From Chitinivibrionales bacterium (GTDB lineage Bacteria; Fibrobacterota; Chitinivibrionia; Chitinivibrionales; WJKA01): a stretch of DNA of 53,336 bases. The translations under genes were made by a program, and so were the position numbers. The notes under the pieces were generated by a model that made no database searches, was not told the DNA's origin, and saw only the letters and a list, made by a program, of their open reading frames with translations. Every line of letters begins with the position of its first letter. Positions within the stretch are counted from its first letter, which is position 1. The stretch covers positions 1 through 53,336 of the forward strand of contig WJLW01000080.1 in assembly GCA_014728295.1 (NCBI GenBank), in the 5' to 3' direction. Positions 50,495 through 53,336 of this stretch are shown here, one piece after another.

Positions 50495-52015
50495 ATGGCA
50501 AATCAAGAAGAAAAACAAGCTGATGCTCAGGCGCAGGAATTAGAGGGCCTCGAGTACATCTACCAGACAATGGATCTGAATGTCCCGCAAGGCGAGGTCG
50601 AAGTTGACACCTTCAAGAATGCCGAAGCCCTTGCCGACAGTCAGGCCAATGAACGGATTGGCGCCGCGCTGGCGTTTTTTGTAAGCAGCGTCGTCGAATC
50701 CGGTCAGTCAGTTGACAAAATCGACAAAACCGTGCTCGATCACCATATTGCGGAAATCGATCGCAAGCTGTCGGCACAGTTGGACGAAATCATGCACCAC
50801 CCCGATTTTCAGAAAATGGAGTCATCGTGGCGCAGTCTCAAGTTTCTTGTCGATCGAACCGATTTTCGCAAGAATATTAAAATCGACCTGCTTGACGTCT
50901 CAAAAGACGACCTGGCCGAAGATTTCGAGGATGCACCCGAAACAATACAATCGGGACTGTACAAACACGTATATACCGAAGAATATGACACTCCCGGCGG
51001 CGAGCCGTACGGTGCCGTTATCTCAAATTTTGACTTCAACAGCGGACCGGCCGACGTCGGATTGTTGCAGGAGATTTCAAAAGTTTCGGCCGCGTGCCAC
51101 TGTCCGTTTATCGGCGCGGCGATACCGAAATTTTTCGGCAAAGACAGCGCCGATGATCTGACCAAAATCGAAGACCTGCACAACTATATGGATCGTTCCG
51201 AATTTTTGAAGTGGAATCAATTCCGCGAATCTGAAGACTCCCGCTACGTAGGTCTGGTATTGCCCAGGTTCGCCCTGCGCCTGCCCTATGGATCCGAGAC
51301 CAGCCCCGTCAAGGAGTTCAACTACGAAGAAGGCGTGACCGGCGACGATCACGAGAAGTATCTGTGGGGCAATGCTTCCTTTGCGTTTGCGACAAACATG
51401 GTTGCCTCCTTTATCTCCAACGGCTGGTGCGTGCAAATTCGCGGACCGGAATCGGGCGGCAAAGTCGACGATCTGCCGATTCATGTCTATGACGTCGGTA
51501 AAGGCAGTCAGGTTAAAATCCCGACCGAGATTCTCATCCCCGAAACCCGGGAATTTGAATTTGCCAATGAAGGCTTTATTCCATTGTCTTTTTACAAAAA
51601 TCGCAGTTACGCCTGCTTCTTTTCTGCCAACTCGGCGCAGAAGCCCCAGGAGTACGATGATCCGATCGTTACCGCCAATATGCGGATCAATTCCCGATTG
51701 CCCTATATCTTTCTGGTTTCACGCATTGCCCACTATCTCAAAGTTATTCAACGTGAAAATATCGGTTCGACCAAGAGCCGCAAAGTTCTCGAGGATGAAC
51801 TGAATGAGTGGATTGGCGGGCTGGTAACCGAAATGAACGATCCGGGACCGGAGCTGATCGCCACGCATCCGCTCAAGGCTGCCGAAGTGGCCGTCACTGA
51901 AATTGAAGACAATCCCGGTTTCTTCAAGGTCGGCTTATCGGTGATGCCGCATTTCCAGATCGAGGGAATCGACATCAATCTTTCACTGGTTTCTCAGATG
52001 CCCAAAGGCAAATAA
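50495..52015 (+). CDS. tssC: T6SS contractile sheath large subunit TssC
   Basis: 506 residues; AGGAG upstream. Conserved VipB/TssC blocks: MHHPDFQKMESSWRSLKFLVDRTDF, GGEPYGAVISNFDF, FVLPRF-like VGLVLPRFALRLPYG, FGN-type WGNASFAFA, and a C-terminal RIAHYLKVIQRENIGS. Full length. Forms the sheath body with TssB. A strong terminator follows. Confidence 0.96.
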   Translation: MANQEEKQADAQAQELEGLEYIYQTMDLNVPQGEVEVDTFKNAEALADSQANERIGAALAFFVSSVVESGQSVDKIDKTVLDHHIAEIDRKLSAQLDEIMHHPDFQKMESSWRSLKFLVDRTDFRKNIKIDLLDVSKDDLAEDFEDAPETIQSGLYKHVYTEEYDTPGGEPYGAVISNFDFNSGPADVGLLQEISKVSAACHCPFIGAAIPKFFGKDSADDLTKIEDLHNYMDRSEFLKWNQFRESEDSRYVGLVLPRFALRLPYGSETSPVKEFNYEEGVTGDDHEKYLWGNASFAFATNMVASFISNGWCVQIRGPESGGKVDDLPIHVYDVGKGSQVKIPTEILIPETREFEFANEGFIPLSFYKNRSYACFFSANSAQKPQEYDDPIVTANMRINSRLPYIFLVSRIAHYLKVIQRENIGSTKSRKVLEDELNEWIGGLVTEMNDPGPELIATHPLKAAEVAVTEIEDNPGFFKVGLSVMPHFQIEGIDINLSLVSQMPKGK

Positions 52016-52035
52016 TCTGCTTACCCTACAGAATC

Positions 52036-52083
52036 AAGCGCCTCGAGTATCTTGCTTTGCTGCAAATCGAGGCGCTTTTGTTT
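52036..52083 (+). terminator. Rho-independent terminator after tssC
   Basis: AAGCGCCTCGA (52036-52046) pairs with TCGAGGCGCTT (52068-52078) over an ~21-base loop, followed by TTG and TTT. It separates tssABC from hcp, so hcp needs its own promoter. Confidence 0.8.
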
Positions 52084-52138
52084 CTATCAGATCATCCGCC
52101 GCTGCCCGGGCAAAAAAAAATTAAAAAAATGCATCAAG

Positions 52139-52154
52139 TGTGATTTCGATCACA
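52139..52154. promoter_or_regulatory. CRP/FNR-family operator upstream of hcp
   Basis: TGTGA-TTTCGA-TCACA, a perfect TGTGA-N6-TCACA palindrome identical in its half-sites to the E. coli CRP consensus. A TATATT at 52177-52182 is a candidate -10; the operator centre would then be near -42 to -43, the class II activation position. Confidence 0.7.
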
Positions 52155-52246
52155 TACAAAGCTCAAACAATCATTTTATATTTTTAACTGAATTTATGAA
52201 AACAACAACCTTACCATCAACCATCTAATCTGAAAGGAGCGGGGGT

Positions 52247-52732
52247 ATGCCAATTCCTGCTTATATGTACATGACCGATGACAACGGCGGCGAAGTAAAA
52301 GGCTCTGTGGACGTTGCCGGGCGCGAGGGCAGCATTGAGGTGCTGGAATTCGAACACGAAGTTCGTATACCGACAGATCCGGATACCGGTCGTTTGACGG
52401 GAACGCGCAAACACGAGGCAATTCGTCTGGTCAAAGCCTACGATGCTTCCTCACCCTATCTGTATAAAGCCGTCTGCGAAGGTCAGACCTTCCAGGAAGT
52501 CAACTTTCACTGGTTTCGCATCGACGACACCGGTTCGGAAGTTGAATATTTTCATCATAAAATGGAAGGCGTTAAAATCTGCTCTGTCAAGCCTTTCATG
52601 CCGAATGTAAAAGACCCCACAAAAGAACGCTACACGCATCTCGAAGAAATATGCATGCGCTATCAAAAGATTACCTGGACCTATCTCGACGGTAATCTGG
52701 AAGCATCCGATTCGTGGGTGGAAAACCGCTAA
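52247..52732 (+). CDS. hcp: T6SS tube protein Hcp (TssD)
   Basis: 161 residues; GAAAGGAGC ribosome-binding site. MPIPAYMYMTDDNGGEVKGS with LEFEHEV, TGTRKHEAIRLVKAYDASSPYLYKAV and the C-terminal YQKITWTYLDGNLEASDSW are Hcp hallmarks. It forms hexameric rings stacked inside the sheath and is itself secreted. Single-gene unit between two terminators with its own operator. Confidence 0.94.
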   Translation: MPIPAYMYMTDDNGGEVKGSVDVAGREGSIEVLEFEHEVRIPTDPDTGRLTGTRKHEAIRLVKAYDASSPYLYKAVCEGQTFQEVNFHWFRIDDTGSEVEYFHHKMEGVKICSVKPFMPNVKDPTKERYTHLEEICMRYQKITWTYLDGNLEASDSWVENR

Positions 52733-52756
52733 CTACGACAATAACAGTACCACTTC

Positions 52757-52792
52757 AAGACGCCCTTTGAGTGTGCAAAGGGCGTCTTTTTC
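52757..52792. terminator. Bidirectional Rho-independent terminator after hcp
   Basis: A 13-bp perfect stem, AAGACGCCCTTTG/CAAAGGGCGTCTT (52757-52769 and 52776-52788), a six-base loop and TTTT after it. On the minus strand it directly follows the stop of the convergent gene and has A-rich flanks there too. Confidence 0.9.
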
Positions 52793-53228
52793 AGGCTACC
52801 TCCCTTACTGCAACCTCTCGTTTCTGCAGGGCGGATATCTGCGCAGCCAGCGCGGATCTGGGTATCTTTTTGCCGTCCTCCCCCGAAAGCTGCGGCAGGA
52901 AAAGAGCAATAGCCGACAAGCGATGTTCGCGTCGCTGCGTCTCAATAACCCGCACGAAATGATAATTGATCCCGCAAAGAGTGGCCGATGACAATTCGTA
53001 GCAGGCATTCAGATCATTAGTCAGGCTTATGTCCCCGGTTGCGAAGAGTTCATGCGTGCGCACTTCGAGGTAATAGGGCTTGTCAACACTAAGATATACC
53101 TTTGCAAATTCGAATGAATTCAGCAGAATAAAGGGGCCAGTTTTGGCTTTGAGCGTCGGCGTCAGGCCCAGATAATATCCCGTTGCCGAAGCGCACGGGT
53201 GCCCTGCCCTGTTATAACAAATACACAA
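52791..53228 (-). CDS. Unrecognised protein
   Basis: An open frame of up to 145 codons ending exactly at the hcp terminator, which argues that it is real; the start is uncertain (a TTG at 53228 or a later GTG around 53070). The segment FILLNSFEFAKVYLSVDKPYYLEVRTHELFATGDISL followed by a later LFLPQLSGEDGKKIPRSALAAQISALQKREV has no family I recognise; the GDISL element is faintly PilZ-like but the PilZ Arg motif is missing. Its upstream part overlaps the transposase remnant in another frame. Confidence 0.45.
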   Translation of the reverse strand: MCICYNRAGHPCASATGYYLGLTPTLKAKTGPFILLNSFEFAKVYLSVDKPYYLEVRTHELFATGDISLTNDLNACYELSSATLCGINYHFVRVIETQRREHRLSAIALFLPQLSGEDGKKIPRSALAAQISALQKREVAVREVA

Positions 53229-53335
53229 AAGCGTGTGGCACGTGCCTTTAGGCCGTGCTTATTCAAATGTGTGACAACTACAACTGGCCAAAGCAGCAGA
53301 TGTACATGGTTGGACATGAGAACATATGCCCAGAG
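53162..53335 (-). pseudogene. Y1 (REP/IS200-type HUH) transposase fragment, runs off the right edge
   Basis: Reading the minus strand from the window edge gives LWAYVLMSNHVHLLLWP, the hallmark of the Y1 transposase HUH motif (His-Val-His). After that the frame diverges (VVVVTHLNKHGLKARATR...) and stops 57 codons in, without the expected helix carrying the catalytic Tyr. The 5' part lies outside the window. Probably a decayed REP-associated or IS200/IS605-family transposase. Confidence 0.6.
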
Positions 53336-53336
53336 C

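Noticed and set aside
52791..53228. PilZ domain call for the right-edge gene
   Set aside because: Only a GDISL-like element matches; the Arg-rich c-di-GMP-binding motif is absent, so I left it unassigned.
1..53336. CRISPR arrays, rRNA genes, prophage structural genes
   Set aside because: No regularly spaced repeats, no rRNA-like sequence and no phage genes were seen; the contractile-sheath genes are T6SS, not phage tail, as shown by TssA and Hcp.

Overview
The window comes from a Gram-negative bacterium with an LPS-type outer membrane. It carries an LptF/LptG-type LPS exporter, BamD, a CpoB/YbgF-like protein, a Wza-type exporter with a Wzc-type kinase, and type VI secretion genes. Base composition looks near 50% GC and is fairly even. 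The mix of an AgmX/TonB-like protein, Bacteroidetes-like coiled insertions in LptF, Ser/Thr kinases and T6SS made me think of Fibrobacterota (Chitinispirillia-like) or a related FCB lineage. That placement is an inference; no rRNA gene is present to test it.

Layout. (1) 1-15,493, plus strand: the tail of an AgmX/TonB-like gene, then a tightly packed exopolysaccharide operon with a SLBB exporter, a BY-kinase/chain-length protein, a methyltransferase, nine glycosyltransferases (three GT2-type, six GT4-type) and an O-antigen-ligase/polymerase-like membrane protein. Most junctions overlap by a few bases. (2) 15,488-19,653, minus: a three-gene operon of unknown function, a GIY-YIG nuclease and a rhomboid protease. 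(3) 19,751-25,846: a HemW-like radical SAM protein, tRNA-Lys, and an operon running LptF-LptG fusion, single-domain response regulator, GAF-GGDEF cyclase. (4) 26,066-31,515: CpoB-like, BamD, NadD, a mini zinc-ribbon protein, an exported Memo-AMMECR1 fusion, a BioC-like methyltransferase and a 34-residue membrane protein with its own promoter. (5) 31,512-35,713: a truncated SRAP gene, small hypotheticals, tandem STAS proteins, a conserved Cys-rich protein, a uronate-isomerase-like amidohydrolase and a DnaJ-type mini zinc protein. (6) 35,956-43,004: ribulokinase, QueG, CapA-like, CoA-binding, phosphotransacetylase and a PflX-like radical SAM protein. (7) 43,014-52,732: a T6SS region with a minus-strand operon (LysM-FecR protein, CHASE2 Ser/Thr kinase, FHA-lytic transglycosylase) divergent from tssA-tssB-tssC-hcp. 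(8) The right edge holds one unrecognised gene and a decayed Y1 transposase fragment.

The most interesting points are as follows. The T6SS-linked kinase, FHA-transglycosylase and LysM-FecR set looks like a phospho-controlled peptidoglycan-remodelling module. Three genes (pta, tssA and one glycosyltransferase) appear to start at ATT or ATC with good Shine-Dalgarno spacing. LptF and LptG are fused in one polypeptide. A Memo-AMMECR1 fusion carries an export signal. A near-perfect TGTGA-N6-TCACA operator sits in front of hcp. A tiny membrane-protein gene has a palindrome over its -10 element.
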